Source: Phenylobacterium sp.
Lineage (GTDB): Bacteria > Pseudomonadota > Alphaproteobacteria > Caulobacterales > Caulobacteraceae
Assembly: GCF_019636135.1 (NCBI RefSeq)
Contig: NZ_JAHBYD010000007.1
Coordinates: 97,249-161,248, forward strand
DNA length: 64,000 nucleotides
Direction of reading: 5' to 3'
The notes beneath the pieces were generated by a model. That model was not told where the DNA came from, did no database searches, and was given only the letters and a program-made list of their open reading frames with translations. Made by a program: the position numbers and the translations under genes. Below, in pieces: positions 17,782 through 26,234 of this stretch (positions within the stretch are counted from its first letter, which is position 1; the number at the start of each line of letters is the position of its first letter).

Positions 17782-19005
17782 ATGACCGCCCTGACCCTCA
17801 AGCGCAAGCTCGCGATCCTGTCCGATGCGGCGAAGTACGACGCCTCCTGCGCCTCGTCCGGCACGAAGACGCGCGACTCGATGGGCGGGAAGGGCGTGGG
17901 GTCCACGGACGGGGGCATGGGCATCTGCCACGCCTACGCGCCGGACGGGCGCTGCATCAGCCTGCTCAAGATCCTGCTGACCAACTTCTGCGTCTACGAC
18001 TGCCTCTACTGCGTGAACCGGGTCAGCTCGAACACGCCGCGCGCGCGGTTCTCGGTGGACGAGGTGATCGACCTCACGCTCGGCTTCTACAGGCGCAACT
18101 ACATCGAGGGCCTGTTCCTCTCGTCGGGCATCATCCGGAGCGCCGACTACACGATGGAGGAGATCGTCCGGGTCGCGCGCACCCTGCGCGAGGTCCACGA
18201 CTTCCGCGGCTACATCCACCTGAAGGTGATCCCCGAGGCGTCGCCCAGGCTGGTGGAGGCGGCGGGCCTCTACGCCGACCGCCTGTCGATCAACATCGAG
18301 CTGCCGAAGGACGAGAGCCTGGCCGCGCTGGCGCCCGAGAAGGACGCGGCCGGGATCAGGAAGGCGATGGGTGCGGTGCGGCTCTCGGAAGCCGCCTCGA
18401 AGGAGAAGGGCCGCAAGGCGCGGCCGCCGAAGTTCGCGCCGGCCGGGCAGTCCACCCAGATGATCGTGGGCGCCGACGCCGCGGCCGACGGGGCGATCCT
18501 GAAACGGGCCGAGGGGCTCTACGGCGCCTATGGCCTGCGCCGCGTCTACTATTCGGGCTTCTCGCCGATCCCCGACGCCGCTTCGCGCCTGCCTGTCCGC
18601 CGCCCGCCGCTGATCCGCGAGCACCGGCTCTACCAGGCCGACTGGCTGATGCGCTTCTATGGCTTCGCGCGCGCCGAGATCGCCGGCGAGGACGAGGACC
18701 TCGACCTCGCCATCGACCCCAAGCTGGCCTGGGCCTTGCGGAACCGCGGCGACTTCCCGGTCGACGTGAACACCGCCGAGCGCGAACGGTTGCTGCGCGT
18801 GCCGGGCCTGGGCGTGAAGGCGGTCGGGCGCATCCTCGAGGTGCGGCGCTTCAAGCGGCTGGAGATGGCCGACATCGGCCGCCTCTCGCGCAACGTCGGC
18901 AAGCTGAAGCCCTTCCTCGTCGCGGCCGACTGGTCGCCCGGCAGGCTCACCGACCAGGCCGACCTCCGCGCGAAGGTCGAACCGCAGCAACTGGACCTCT
19001 TCTGA
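17782..19005 (+). CDS. Putative DNA modification/repair radical SAM protein
   Basis: A 407-residue radical SAM enzyme. The iron-sulfur motif is Cys70-x3-Cys74-x2-Cys77 (NFCVYDCLYC). Additional Cys23, Cys49 and Cys58 are in the N-terminal region. The C-terminus (about residues 320-385) has a helix-hairpin-helix DNA-binding motif: VNTAERERLLRVPGLGVKAV. This combination defines the family annotated as putative DNA modification/repair radical SAM protein (TIGR03916), which is regularly encoded next to a TIGR03915/UdgX protein, as it is here. The ATG at 17782 is chosen because upstream codons run through the palindromic repeat. The chemistry is unknown. The stop overlaps the next start (TGATG). 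Confidence 0.92.
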   Translation: MTALTLKRKLAILSDAAKYDASCASSGTKTRDSMGGKGVGSTDGGMGICHAYAPDGRCISLLKILLTNFCVYDCLYCVNRVSSNTPRARFSVDEVIDLTLGFYRRNYIEGLFLSSGIIRSADYTMEEIVRVARTLREVHDFRGYIHLKVIPEASPRLVEAAGLYADRLSINIELPKDESLAALAPEKDAAGIRKAMGAVRLSEAASKEKGRKARPPKFAPAGQSTQMIVGADAAADGAILKRAEGLYGAYGLRRVYYSGFSPIPDAASRLPVRRPPLIREHRLYQADWLMRFYGFARAEIAGEDEDLDLAIDPKLAWALRNRGDFPVDVNTAERERLLRVPGLGVKAVGRILEVRRFKRLEMADIGRLSRNVGKLKPFLVAADWSPGRLTDQADLRAKVEPQQLDLF

Positions 19006-20501
19006 TGCCCGTGGTCCGCCTCGCCCACGAGACCGACTTCGACGGCTGGCGCGCCGCCGCCCGCTCGCTGCGCCAGGCCGGCGTCGCGCCCCATCACGTC
19101 GTCTGGACGGTGGATGGAAGCGCCGACCTGTTCAGCCCCCCTCCCCCTTGCGGGGAGGGGTCGGGGGTGGGGGTGACCGTGGGTTGCGCCGAGGCGACAC
19201 CCCTACGCCCAACCCTCTCCCGGCAAGGGGGAGAGGGCTTTCGCGTCCCCAGGCCCTTCGTCGACCTCGCGGGCCAGGCGATCCTGCACCGCTCGGACGA
19301 GCGGTTCGACCTGCTCTACCGCCTGCTGTGGCGGCTGCAGGACAAGCCCGAGCTGATGCACATCCTGTCGGACGCCGACGTCGCCCGCGCCCACGGCTTC
19401 GCCCGCGACGTCCATCGCGCCGCCCACAAGATGAAGGCCTTCGTCCGCTTCCGTCTGGCGAAGGACGACGAGGGCGAGGTCTACGTCGCCTGGTTCGAGC
19501 CGGCGCACCGGGTGACCGAGGCCACCGCGCCCTTCTTCGTGAAGCGCTTCGCCAACATGCGCTTCTCGATCCTGACGCCCGACGTCTGCGTCCACTGGGA
19601 CCTGAAGGCCCTGGCCGCCACGCCCGGCGCCGACCCCGCCGACGCGCCCCGCGAGGATGCCCTCGAGGACTACTGGAAGACCTACTACGCCTCGATCTTC
19701 AACCCGGCCCGCCTGAAGGTCGCCGCCATGCGGAAGGAGATGCCCAAGCGCTACTGGCGGAACCTCCCCGAGGCGGCCCTCATTCCCGAACTCATCGCCC
19801 AGGCCGAGGCCCGAACGAGCGACATGGTCCGCGCCGCCCCCACCGAACCCGGCCGCCGCGTCGTCAGGGCCGCCGTCCGCAACAGCCGCGACGCCCCCTG
19901 GGAGGGCCAGGCGCCGACCTCGCTGGAGGAGATCGCCGCCGGCGTCGACCATTGCCGCCGCTGCGACCTCTGGCGGGACGCGACCCAGGGCGTGCCGGGC
20001 GAGGGGCCGCCGCGCGCCAGGCTGCTGTTCGTGGGCGAGCAGCCGGGCGACCAGGAGGACCTGGCGGGCCGGCCGTTCGTCGGCCCCGCCGGGCAGGTGT
20101 TCGACAGGGCCCTGGCCGCCGCCGGCGTCCCGCGCGCCGAGACCTGGGTCACCAACGCCGTGAAGCACTTCAAGCACGAGCTCACCGGCAAGCGGCGCAT
20201 CCACAGGACGCCGAACGCGGGCGAGGTCGCCGCCTGCCGCTGGTGGCTCGACGCCGAGCGACGGATCATCCGCCCGCGCGTGATCGTGGCGCTGGGCGCC
20301 ACCGCCGGCCTCGCCGTCTTCGGCAAGGCGACATCCATCAAGGACAACCGCGGCCGCGCGCTGCAGCTTCCCGACCAGGCCCAGGCCGTCGTCACCTACC
20401 ACCCTTCGTTCCTGCTCCGCCTGCCCGACGAGAAGGCCAAGGCCGAGGCCTATGAGGCGTTCGTGGAGGACCTGAAGCTGGCGTGGACGCTGGCGGCGTA
20501 G
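19005..20501 (+). CDS. udgX: TIGR03915-UdgX fusion: putative DNA repair protein and uracil-DNA glycosylase
   Basis: A 498-residue two-domain protein. Residues 1-290 form the TIGR03915 domain of unknown chemistry. Residues 305-498 form a family-4-like uracil-DNA glycosylase of the UdgX type. UdgX features seen are the GEQPGDQED motif (from residue 344), the KRRIH insert (residues 396-400), whose His is known to form a covalent bond with the abasic sugar in mycobacterial UdgX, and the HPSF motif near the C-terminus. Iron-sulfur cysteines include CRRC. Residues 44-80 are encoded by a palindromic repeat inserted in frame. It is co-transcribed with the radical SAM partner. Confidence 0.92.
   Translation: MPVVRLAHETDFDGWRAAARSLRQAGVAPHHVVWTVDGSADLFSPPPPCGEGSGVGVTVGCAEATPLRPTLSRQGGEGFRVPRPFVDLAGQAILHRSDERFDLLYRLLWRLQDKPELMHILSDADVARAHGFARDVHRAAHKMKAFVRFRLAKDDEGEVYVAWFEPAHRVTEATAPFFVKRFANMRFSILTPDVCVHWDLKALAATPGADPADAPREDALEDYWKTYYASIFNPARLKVAAMRKEMPKRYWRNLPEAALIPELIAQAEARTSDMVRAAPTEPGRRVVRAAVRNSRDAPWEGQAPTSLEEIAAGVDHCRRCDLWRDATQGVPGEGPPRARLLFVGEQPGDQEDLAGRPFVGPAGQVFDRALAAAGVPRAETWVTNAVKHFKHELTGKRRIHRTPNAGEVAACRWWLDAERRIIRPRVIVALGATAGLAVFGKATSIKDNRGRALQLPDQAQAVVTYHPSFLLRLPDEKAKAEAYEAFVEDLKLAWTLAA
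19136..19238. repeat. Palindromic repeat inserted in frame within the udgX coding sequence
   Basis: CCCCCTCCCCCTTGCGGGGA on the left pairs with the right block CTCTCCCGGCAAGGGGGAGAGG and adjacent GGGGTG/CACCCC words. This is the intergenic CCCTCCCC-type repeat of this genome type, but here it lies inside an open reading frame. It adds about 37 residues (PPPPCGEGSGVGVTV...) between VWTVDGSADLF and VPRPFVDLA, which are normally close together in the TIGR03915 domain. The reading frame is kept and contains no stop. Confidence 0.8.
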
Positions 20502-20525
20502 CGCACATTCTCCCTCCACTTCCCT

Positions 20526-20628
20526 CGTCATCCCCCGGCTTGTCCGGGGGACCCATTGGGCTGTGAGGTGACGGGCGAGCTGCAGATGCACAGCCCAGTG
20601 GGTGGCCCGGACAAGCCGGGCCATGACG
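20526..20628. repeat. Palindromic element, CGTCATCCCCCGG family
   Basis: CGTCATCCCCCGGCTTGTCC at the left end pairs with GGACAAGCCGGGCCATGACG at the right end, with inner pairing (CCCATTGGGCTGTG against CACAGCCCAGTGGG). It lies between the convergent udgX and MFS genes (gap 20502-20693), where it may act as a bidirectional terminator. It belongs to the CATCCCGG group. Confidence 0.85.
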
Positions 20629-20693
20629 TTCAGCAGGGGCGGGACGTCGGTGAAGCGGGCGGCGTCGGTCACGATCTTCGGGCTGCCGCAGGG

Positions 20694-21860
20694 CTAGGAG
20701 ACCGCTCGAGGCCGCGCCAGCAGCCAGGCCGCATATCCCGCGCCCAGCACGGTCAGCGCCACGCCATGCACGAAGAAGGCGGTGCGGTATTCGCTGGCCT
20801 GCGCCATCAGGCCGAAGTTGAGGATCAGCAGGGTGATCGCGGCCTGGCTCGTGAAGCCTTTCACCGAGGCCACGGTCGCCCGCGCCTCGCCCGACAGCGC
20901 GTGCTGGAACCGCGCATCGGCGTTCACGTCGGCCACCCGGCAGAGCCCGGTGAAGGCCACCGCCAGCACCACCGAGGCCAGCGGATGGAAGACGGCCGCC
21001 GCCGCGGTCAGCAGCAGTCCGCCTGCGGCCACCAGGCCCGGCAGCGAAGCCGGCTTGCCGAGCGGCGCACGATGGGCCAGCGCGGCGGCGGCGGCCTGGC
21101 TCCCGCCCAGCGCCGCGACGAACAGCGCGATGGCCGGCCGGTCCAGCCCCATGTCGCGCGCGAAAATCTGCCAGTAGTCCTCGCACGCCGCGAGCAGCGA
21201 CTGCATCAGGGCGATGAACAGCAGGATCGGGAGCACGCCCGGCCGCCGCACCGCCTCGCCGATCCCGCGCCGGATCACGCCCAGGTAGTCCGCCCGCCCG
21301 GCCTGCGCCGCCCTGGGCGCCCGCGGCAGCAGGAGCGCCGAGGCCGCGCCCAGCAGGCTCGACGCCGAGCTGATCAGGGTCAGCGCGTCGTTGCCGATCC
21401 CCGCGATCGCCGCCGCGATCAGCGCCGCCGACATGAAGCCCGCGAACCGCCCCGTCTGCGCACGGCCGATGGCGCGGGCATAGTCCTGCGGCCGGCCCTC
21501 GGCCTTCAGCTCGTCGAAGATCAGCGCCTCGAAGGTCCCCGAAACCAGTGCGCTCTTCACGCCCCAGAGCACGAAGCCGATCAGGTAGCCCCAGAAGCCG
21601 GGGAACAGCGCCCACACCAGGAAGCCGGCGCCGCGGAACACCTGGGCGATCGCCAGCAGCCAGCGGCGCGAGAACCGGTCGGCCAGCGCGCCCGTCGGGA
21701 TCTCCAGCGTCACCCCCGTCAGCGACCACGCCGCGAGCGCCAGGCCGATCTGGGCCGGGCTCATCCCATGCTCGGTGAACATCACCGTGTAGAACGGGAA
21801 GATCAGGACGAAGGTGTCGAGGAAGCGGTAGGCGGCGGCCCGGCCGACGAGGCCCACCAT
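20694..21860 (-). CDS. MFS transporter
   Basis: A 388-residue polytopic protein with about 12 membrane segments. The loop GALADRFSRRWLLAIAQVF (between helices 2 and 3) is the MFS signature (G-x-L-a-D-r-x-g-R-R). The rest is low in recognisable family motifs; the substrate cannot be predicted, although the size and style match small drug/metabolite exporters. The ATG at 21860 is preferred over the GTG one codon upstream because GGGGGAGAGG sits at good spacing before it. The upstream region is a palindromic repeat, so the promoter probably lies within it. Confidence 0.85.
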   Translation of the reverse strand: MVGLVGRAAAYRFLDTFVLIFPFYTVMFTEHGMSPAQIGLALAAWSLTGVTLEIPTGALADRFSRRWLLAIAQVFRGAGFLVWALFPGFWGYLIGFVLWGVKSALVSGTFEALIFDELKAEGRPQDYARAIGRAQTGRFAGFMSAALIAAAIAGIGNDALTLISSASSLLGAASALLLPRAPRAAQAGRADYLGVIRRGIGEAVRRPGVLPILLFIALMQSLLAACEDYWQIFARDMGLDRPAIALFVAALGGSQAAAAALAHRAPLGKPASLPGLVAAGGLLLTAAAAVFHPLASVVLAVAFTGLCRVADVNADARFQHALSGEARATVASVKGFTSQAAITLLILNFGLMAQASEYRTAFFVHGVALTVLGAGYAAWLLARPRAVS

Positions 21861-22054
21861 CACCTCTCCCCCGAGCGCCGCAGGCGCGAAGCGAGGGAGA
21901 GGGCAGGGAGTGGGCGGCTCGGCGCCAGGGACAGGCAGGGCTTGAGCCCGATGTGCGACCGGGTTCCGCCGAAGCGGCGACTCGACGTCTTGCGCCGCCC
22001 TCTCCTCAATCCTCTCCCTCTCCGTTCGCTCCGCTCACGGGGGGAGAGGAGGCT
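21861..22054. repeat. Palindromic CTCTCCC/GGGAGAG element between MFS and TetR genes
   Basis: CACCTCTCCCCCGAGCGCCG and GAAGCGAGGGAGAGGGCAGGGAG at the left correspond to the inverted CCTCTCCCTCTCCGTTCGCTCC and GGGGGGAGAGGAGG at the right. It fills the entire 195-base gap between two genes read in the same direction, so it may end transcription of the TetR gene and also holds the MFS promoter or ribosome-binding site (GGGGGAGAGG). Confidence 0.75.
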
Positions 22055-22055
22055 G

Positions 22056-22715
22056 CTAAGCCAGGAAGCCGGCTTCGGCGAAGTCCAGCATTCGCTTCAG
22101 GAGGCCCTCGACGTCGCCCTCGCGGGTGATCCCGCCCGACAGGTGGTGCAGCCGGTCGAACTCGGCGAAGCGGTTGTTGTGGACCATGCCCAGCACGAAG
22201 TGCAGCCGCCAGTAGACGTCCTCCTTCGGCAGCTCGGGCCGCGCCGCCATCAGGGCCGTGGCGAACCGCTCCAGGTGGGAGACGTCGGTCTTCAGCACCT
22301 CGCGCATCTCGGCCGTGCCTTCGGACCGGGCGCGGATGATGAACTGCATCGAGATGCGGCGGTCGTTGTCGGGTGAGGCCCAGCGCATCGGCGGGGCCAG
22401 GTAGCACTCCAGGATGTCGCGCACCCGGGGCTTGCCGCCCTGCCGCGCCGTCGCCTCGTGCAGCATCCGCGCGCGCTCGCGGTTCAGCTCGCTGGTCCGC
22501 CGCCGGAAGATCTCGAACAGCAGGGCGTCCTTGGAGCCGAAGTGGTAGTTCACGCTGGCCAGGTTGACGCCCGCCTCGGCGGTGATGTCGCGCACCGACA
22601 CGTTCTGGAAGCCGTGCAGCGCGAACAGCCGCTCGGCCGCGTTGAACACCGCGGCCTTGGTGGCGGCCTGGGCCTCTTCGGTCTCGGGCGGATCCTGGAT
22701 GAGGGGATCGGTCAT
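22056..22715 (-). CDS. TetR/AcrR-family transcriptional regulator
   Basis: A 219-residue repressor. The N-terminal helix-turn-helix is clear at about residues 22-68: AAERLFALHGFQNVSVRDIT, then AGVNLASVNYHFGSKDALL. The C-terminal ligand domain resembles the CecR/DUF1956 type (TSELNRERARML at its start), used by regulators of antibiotic or fatty-acid genes. It stands between the MFS gene and the VWA gene, all on the minus strand. A role in controlling the MFS exporter is possible but not shown by any operator. Confidence 0.9.
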   Translation of the reverse strand: MTDPLIQDPPETEEAQAATKAAVFNAAERLFALHGFQNVSVRDITAEAGVNLASVNYHFGSKDALLFEIFRRRTSELNRERARMLHEATARQGGKPRVRDILECYLAPPMRWASPDNDRRISMQFIIRARSEGTAEMREVLKTDVSHLERFATALMAARPELPKEDVYWRLHFVLGMVHNNRFAEFDRLHHLSGGITREGDVEGLLKRMLDFAEAGFLA

Positions 22716-22780
22716 GCGAATCCCTTAGGCGTCACCGCACGCTACGCTCAACATGACCGTTGCGCGACAGGCGAACTCGC

Positions 22781-23959
22781 TCAGCGCGAAAGCTCCTTCA
22801 TCGCCTTCTCCAGCCCGTCGATGGTCAGCGGGAACATCCGCTCGCCCACGAGTTGCTTCATCAGGCCGATCGAGGGCGTGTAGTCCCAGTGGCGCTCGGC
22901 CGTCGGGTTCAGCCACACGACCGAGTCGAAGATCTGGCCGACGCGGTCCATCCAGATCGCGCCCGCCTCCTCGTTCCAGTGCTCCACCGAGCCGCCCGGA
23001 TAGGTGATCTCGTAGGGGCTCATGGTGGCGTCGCCCACGAAGATGACCTTGTAGTCGTGGGGGAACTTGTGGAGGATGTCGTAGGTGTTGAGCTTCTCGG
23101 CGTGACGGCGCCGGTTGTCCTTCCACACGCTCTCGTAGAGGCAGTTGTGGAAGTAGTAGAACTCCATGTTCTTGAACTCGGACCGCGCCGCGCTGAACAG
23201 CTCCTCGCAGATCTTGATGTGGCTATCCATCGACCCGCCGATGTCGAGGAACAGCAGCACGCTGATCTTGTTGCGCCGCTCGGGGCGCATGTTGATGTCG
23301 AGGTAGCCCTTCTCGGCCGTGCCCTTGATGGTCTTGTCCATGTCCAGCTCCTCGACGGAGCCGTCCCGGACCCATTTGCGCAGCCGGCGCAGGGCGACCT
23401 TGATGTTGCGGGTGCCCAGCTCGACCTGGTCGTCGAGGTTCTTGTACTCGCGCTTGTCCCAGACCTTGATGGCGCGGCCGTGCCGGCCCTTCTCCTGGCC
23501 GACGCGGATGCCTTCGGGGTGATAGCCGTTGGCGCCGAAGGGGTTCGAGCCGTCGGGGCGGCCGCCCCGCTGGCCGTTCTCGCCGTCCTTGCCCTCGGCG
23601 CCTTCCTTCGCCCGCTTGGCCAGCTCCTCCATCAGCTTGTCGAAGCCGCCCATGGCCTCGATCATCGCCTTCTCCTCGTCGGTGAGGAACTTGTCGGCGA
23701 GCTTCTTCAGCCACTCGGCGGGGATGTCGATGGCCTCGCCGTCGATCTTCTCCAGCCCCTGGAACACGTGGCCGAAGACCTTGTCGAACTTGTCGAGGTT
23801 CTTCTCGTCCTTCACCAGGGCCGAGCGCGACAGGTAGTAGAAATCGTCGACCGTGCGGTCGATGACCTGCTTGTCCATCGCCTCCATGAGGACGAGGTAT
23901 TCCTTGAGCGTCACCGGCACCTTGGCTTCGCGGAGCTCGGTGAAGAAGCGCATGAACAT
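22781..23959 (-). CDS. VWA-domain (CoxE-like) protein
   Basis: A 392-residue protein. The C-terminal von Willebrand A domain has a metal-site motif LFLDIGGSMD, where the usual DxSxS is DxGxS. The N-terminal part FMRFFTELREAKVPVTLKEY matches COG3825/CoxE-like proteins, which usually work with a MoxR-type AAA+ ATPase to insert metal cofactors or remodel complexes. The middle is charged (KEGAEGKDGENGQRGGRPDG). Normally the ATPase gene is directly beside it; none is present here. The start at 23959 (MFMRF) is chosen from family homology; the frame is open 48 codons upstream into a simple-sequence repeat. Confidence 0.88.
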   Translation of the reverse strand: MFMRFFTELREAKVPVTLKEYLVLMEAMDKQVIDRTVDDFYYLSRSALVKDEKNLDKFDKVFGHVFQGLEKIDGEAIDIPAEWLKKLADKFLTDEEKAMIEAMGGFDKLMEELAKRAKEGAEGKDGENGQRGGRPDGSNPFGANGYHPEGIRVGQEKGRHGRAIKVWDKREYKNLDDQVELGTRNIKVALRRLRKWVRDGSVEELDMDKTIKGTAEKGYLDINMRPERRNKISVLLFLDIGGSMDSHIKICEELFSAARSEFKNMEFYYFHNCLYESVWKDNRRRHAEKLNTYDILHKFPHDYKVIFVGDATMSPYEITYPGGSVEHWNEEAGAIWMDRVGQIFDSVVWLNPTAERHWDYTPSIGLMKQLVGERMFPLTIDGLEKAMKELSR

Positions 23960-24078
23960 CGGGGGCGGCCCCTTGGCGTCGAACGATCGTTTGAACGCGG
24001 AGGATGCGGTTTCGGGTTCGCGATGTCCAGTGCGCCCGGGGCGCCTCTCCGCGCGCCGCGGGGCGCCATCGTTCAGAA

Positions 24079-24145
24079 CCACCAGGGCCACCAAGCCCAC
24101 CAAGGTCGACGCAGGTCCCTTTGTGGCCTTGGTGGGCTTGGTGTC
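24079..24145. repeat. Inverted repeat of CCACCAAGG type
   Basis: CCACCAAGCCCACCAA at about 24089-24104 is mirrored by TTGGTGGGCTTGGTG at about 24130-24144, with a GTCGAC-centred spacer and CAAAGGG-like words. It lies between the VWA gene and the aldo/keto reductase gene. It is of the same simple, text-like style as the CAGAG repeats, but of different sequence. Confidence 0.7.
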
Positions 24146-24212
24146 GAACAGGCGGCGCTGACGCGCCCGCCACGCCGGAAGGGCGCGCGCGGCGCCTCGT
24201 CCGGTTGCCTGT

Positions 24213-25205
24213 CTATCCCCGCTCGCTGTCGAGCATGGCCATCTGCATGGCGGGGTAGCGGTCGCCCGCCGCGGAGCCCTTGGGCGCCGCCGCTTCGATC
24301 GCCGCCAGTTGGGCCGGCGTCGGCCTGGCCTCGATGCCGCCCAGCGCCTCGGCCAGCCGGTCGCGCCGCCGCGCGCCGACCAGGGGGACGATGTCGTCGC
24401 CCTGCGCCGCCATCCAGGCGATCGCCGCCTGCGCCGGCGTCAGGCCCGCCGCTGCGGCCGCCGCCCGCAGCGCCTCGACCAGCGCCAGGTTCCTCTGCAG
24501 GTTCTCGCCCTGGAAGCGCGGGCTGTGGCCGCGGAAGTCGCCGGCTGCGTCCAGCTTCGGCGGCGCCCCGCCGATCAGCCCGCGCGACAGCACGCCGTAC
24601 GCGGTGATCCCGATGCCCAGCTCGCGCGTGGTCTGCAGGACGCCGTCCTCGATGCCGCGCGACAGCAGGCTGTACTCGATCTGCAGGTCGGCGATGGGGT
24701 GGACGGCCGCGGCGCGCCGGATCGTCTCCGAGCCCACTTCCGACAGGCCGATGTGGCGCACCCAGCCGGCCTTGATGCAGTCGGCGATGGCGCCCACCGT
24801 GTCCTCGATCGGGACCGTGTGGTCGAGCCGCGCGGGCCGGTAGACGTCGATGTGGTCCACGCCCAGCCGCTGCAGGGTGTAGGCCAGCGCCGTCTTCACC
24901 GCCGCCGGCCGTCCGTCGAAGCCCAGGAACGAACGGTCGGGCGCGCGCTGGGCGCCGAACTTCACGGAGAGCACCAGCTTGTCGCGCGGGAGCGTCTTCA
25001 GCGCCTCGCCGATCAGCATCTCGTTGTGGCCCATGCCGTAGAAGTCGCCGGTGTCGATCAGGGTGATCCCGGCGTCGACGGCCGCGGCGATGGTCGCCAG
25101 GCTCTCGGCCCGGTCGGCCTCGCCGTAGAAGTCGCTCATGCCCATGGCGCCCAGGCCGATGGCGGACACTTCGGGGCCGGTCTTTCCAAGTCTGCGCGTC
25201 TGCAT
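24213..25205 (-). CDS. Aldo/keto reductase
   Basis: A 330-residue TIM-barrel NADPH-dependent oxidoreductase. It starts MQTRRLGKTGPEVSAIGLGA, typical of the AKR family. Catalytic Asp and Tyr are in IDTGDFYGMGHNE and Lys in LVLSVKFGAQ. The usual His of the tetrad is not at its place: the segment reads DHIDVYRPARLDHTVPIEDT, a variant seen in one AKR subgroup. The substrate is unknown. It is divergent from a LysR gene with 97 bases between the starts, a classic arrangement of target and regulator. Confidence 0.9.
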   Translation of the reverse strand: MQTRRLGKTGPEVSAIGLGAMGMSDFYGEADRAESLATIAAAVDAGITLIDTGDFYGMGHNEMLIGEALKTLPRDKLVLSVKFGAQRAPDRSFLGFDGRPAAVKTALAYTLQRLGVDHIDVYRPARLDHTVPIEDTVGAIADCIKAGWVRHIGLSEVGSETIRRAAAVHPIADLQIEYSLLSRGIEDGVLQTTRELGIGITAYGVLSRGLIGGAPPKLDAAGDFRGHSPRFQGENLQRNLALVEALRAAAAAAGLTPAQAAIAWMAAQGDDIVPLVGARRRDRLAEALGGIEARPTPAQLAAIEAAAPKGSAAGDRYPAMQMAMLDSERG

Positions 25206-25272
25206 CTTCGCCTCCGTTCGAATTCGATGGCGCTGAGATAGCGCTGGCCGGTCGTCCGGATAATCGGCATTG

Positions 25273-25293
25273 TCCCGCACGGACTGTGCGGGA
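25273..25293. promoter_or_regulatory. Inverted repeat TCCCGCAC-N5-GTGCGGGA upstream of LysR gene
   Basis: A perfect 8-bp inverted repeat with a 5-base spacer, ending 9 bases before the LysR start codon. It could be the LysR autoregulatory site, or a hairpin in its leader that would cover the ribosome-binding region. LysR sites usually contain T-N11-A within an interrupted palindrome. Here no strong T-N11-A is obvious, so the role is uncertain. Confidence 0.45.
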
Positions 25294-25302
25294 AACAGAA
25301 CA

Positions 25303-26199
25303 ATGGAACGCCTGGACCTCGCCGCCCTGGACAGCTTCGCGGCCGTGGCCCGGCATCGCAACTTCCGCCGCGCCGCCGTCGAGCGCGGCGTCTCGGCCTC
25401 GACGCTGAGCCAGGCGGTCCGCGGCCTGGAAACGCGCATGGGCGTGCGCCTGCTCCACCGCACCACCCGCTCCGTGGCGCCGACCGAGGCCGGCGCGGCC
25501 CTGCTCGCGCGGCTCGGCCCGGCGCTCATCGAGATCGGCGAGGCGATGAGCGAGGCGCGGTCGGCCCAGGCCGAGCCGTCGGGCGCCCTGCGCATCAATG
25601 CGCCCGAGCCTGCGGTCGAGCTGGTGCTGGCGCCCATGGCGACCGGCTTCCTCCGCGCCCATCCGGCCGTCCGCCTGGAGATCGTGAGCGAGACCGGCCT
25701 CATCGACATCGTGGCCGAGGGCTACGACGCCGGCGTCCGCTGGGGCGAGAGCCTCGCGCAGGACATGGTGGCCGTCTCCCTGGGCCCGCCGCAACGCTAT
25801 GTGGTCGCCGCCGCGCCCGAGCTCCTCGCCCGCGTGGGCGCGCCGCAGCATCCGCGCGACCTCCTGGAGCGCCCCTGCCTGCGCAACCGCTTCCCGAGCG
25901 GCGCGATGCCGTCGTGGGAGCTGGAGAAGGCCGGCGAGGCGGTCCGTGTCTCGCCGGGCGGCCCGCTCGTGGCCAACAGCCCCACCACGCTGGTGCGCGC
26001 GGCGCTGGACGGCCTGGGTTTCATCTCGCTCTTCGACGGCTATCTCGCGCCGCACCTGGAAAGCGGGCGCCTGGTCGAGGTGCTGGCCGACTGGTCCGAG
26101 CCTTTCCCGGGGCCGTTCCTCTACTACCCCAGCCGCCGCACGCTGCCGTCGCCGCTGCGGGCCTTCGTCGACTTCGTGCAGGCCGGGCGGCGGCGCTAG
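25303..26199 (+). CDS. LysR-family transcriptional regulator
   Basis: A 298-residue LysR protein of normal length. The N-terminal helix-turn-helix is seen in LAALDSFAAVARHRNFRRAA followed by VSASTLSQAVRGLETRMG. The C-terminal effector domain has the usual periplasmic-binding-like fold. The ATG at 25303 gives the family-typical start MERLDLAALDSF; the frame is open 11 codons upstream. It probably controls the divergent aldo/keto reductase; such pairs are frequent in proteobacteria. Confidence 0.93.
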   Translation: MERLDLAALDSFAAVARHRNFRRAAVERGVSASTLSQAVRGLETRMGVRLLHRTTRSVAPTEAGAALLARLGPALIEIGEAMSEARSAQAEPSGALRINAPEPAVELVLAPMATGFLRAHPAVRLEIVSETGLIDIVAEGYDAGVRWGESLAQDMVAVSLGPPQRYVVAAAPELLARVGAPQHPRDLLERPCLRNRFPSGAMPSWELEKAGEAVRVSPGGPLVANSPTTLVRAALDGLGFISLFDGYLAPHLESGRLVEVLADWSEPFPGPFLYYPSRRTLPSPLRAFVDFVQAGRRR

Positions 26200-26234
26200 G
26201 GTCCGGACTCGATAGAGTTAGCCCAAAATATAGT

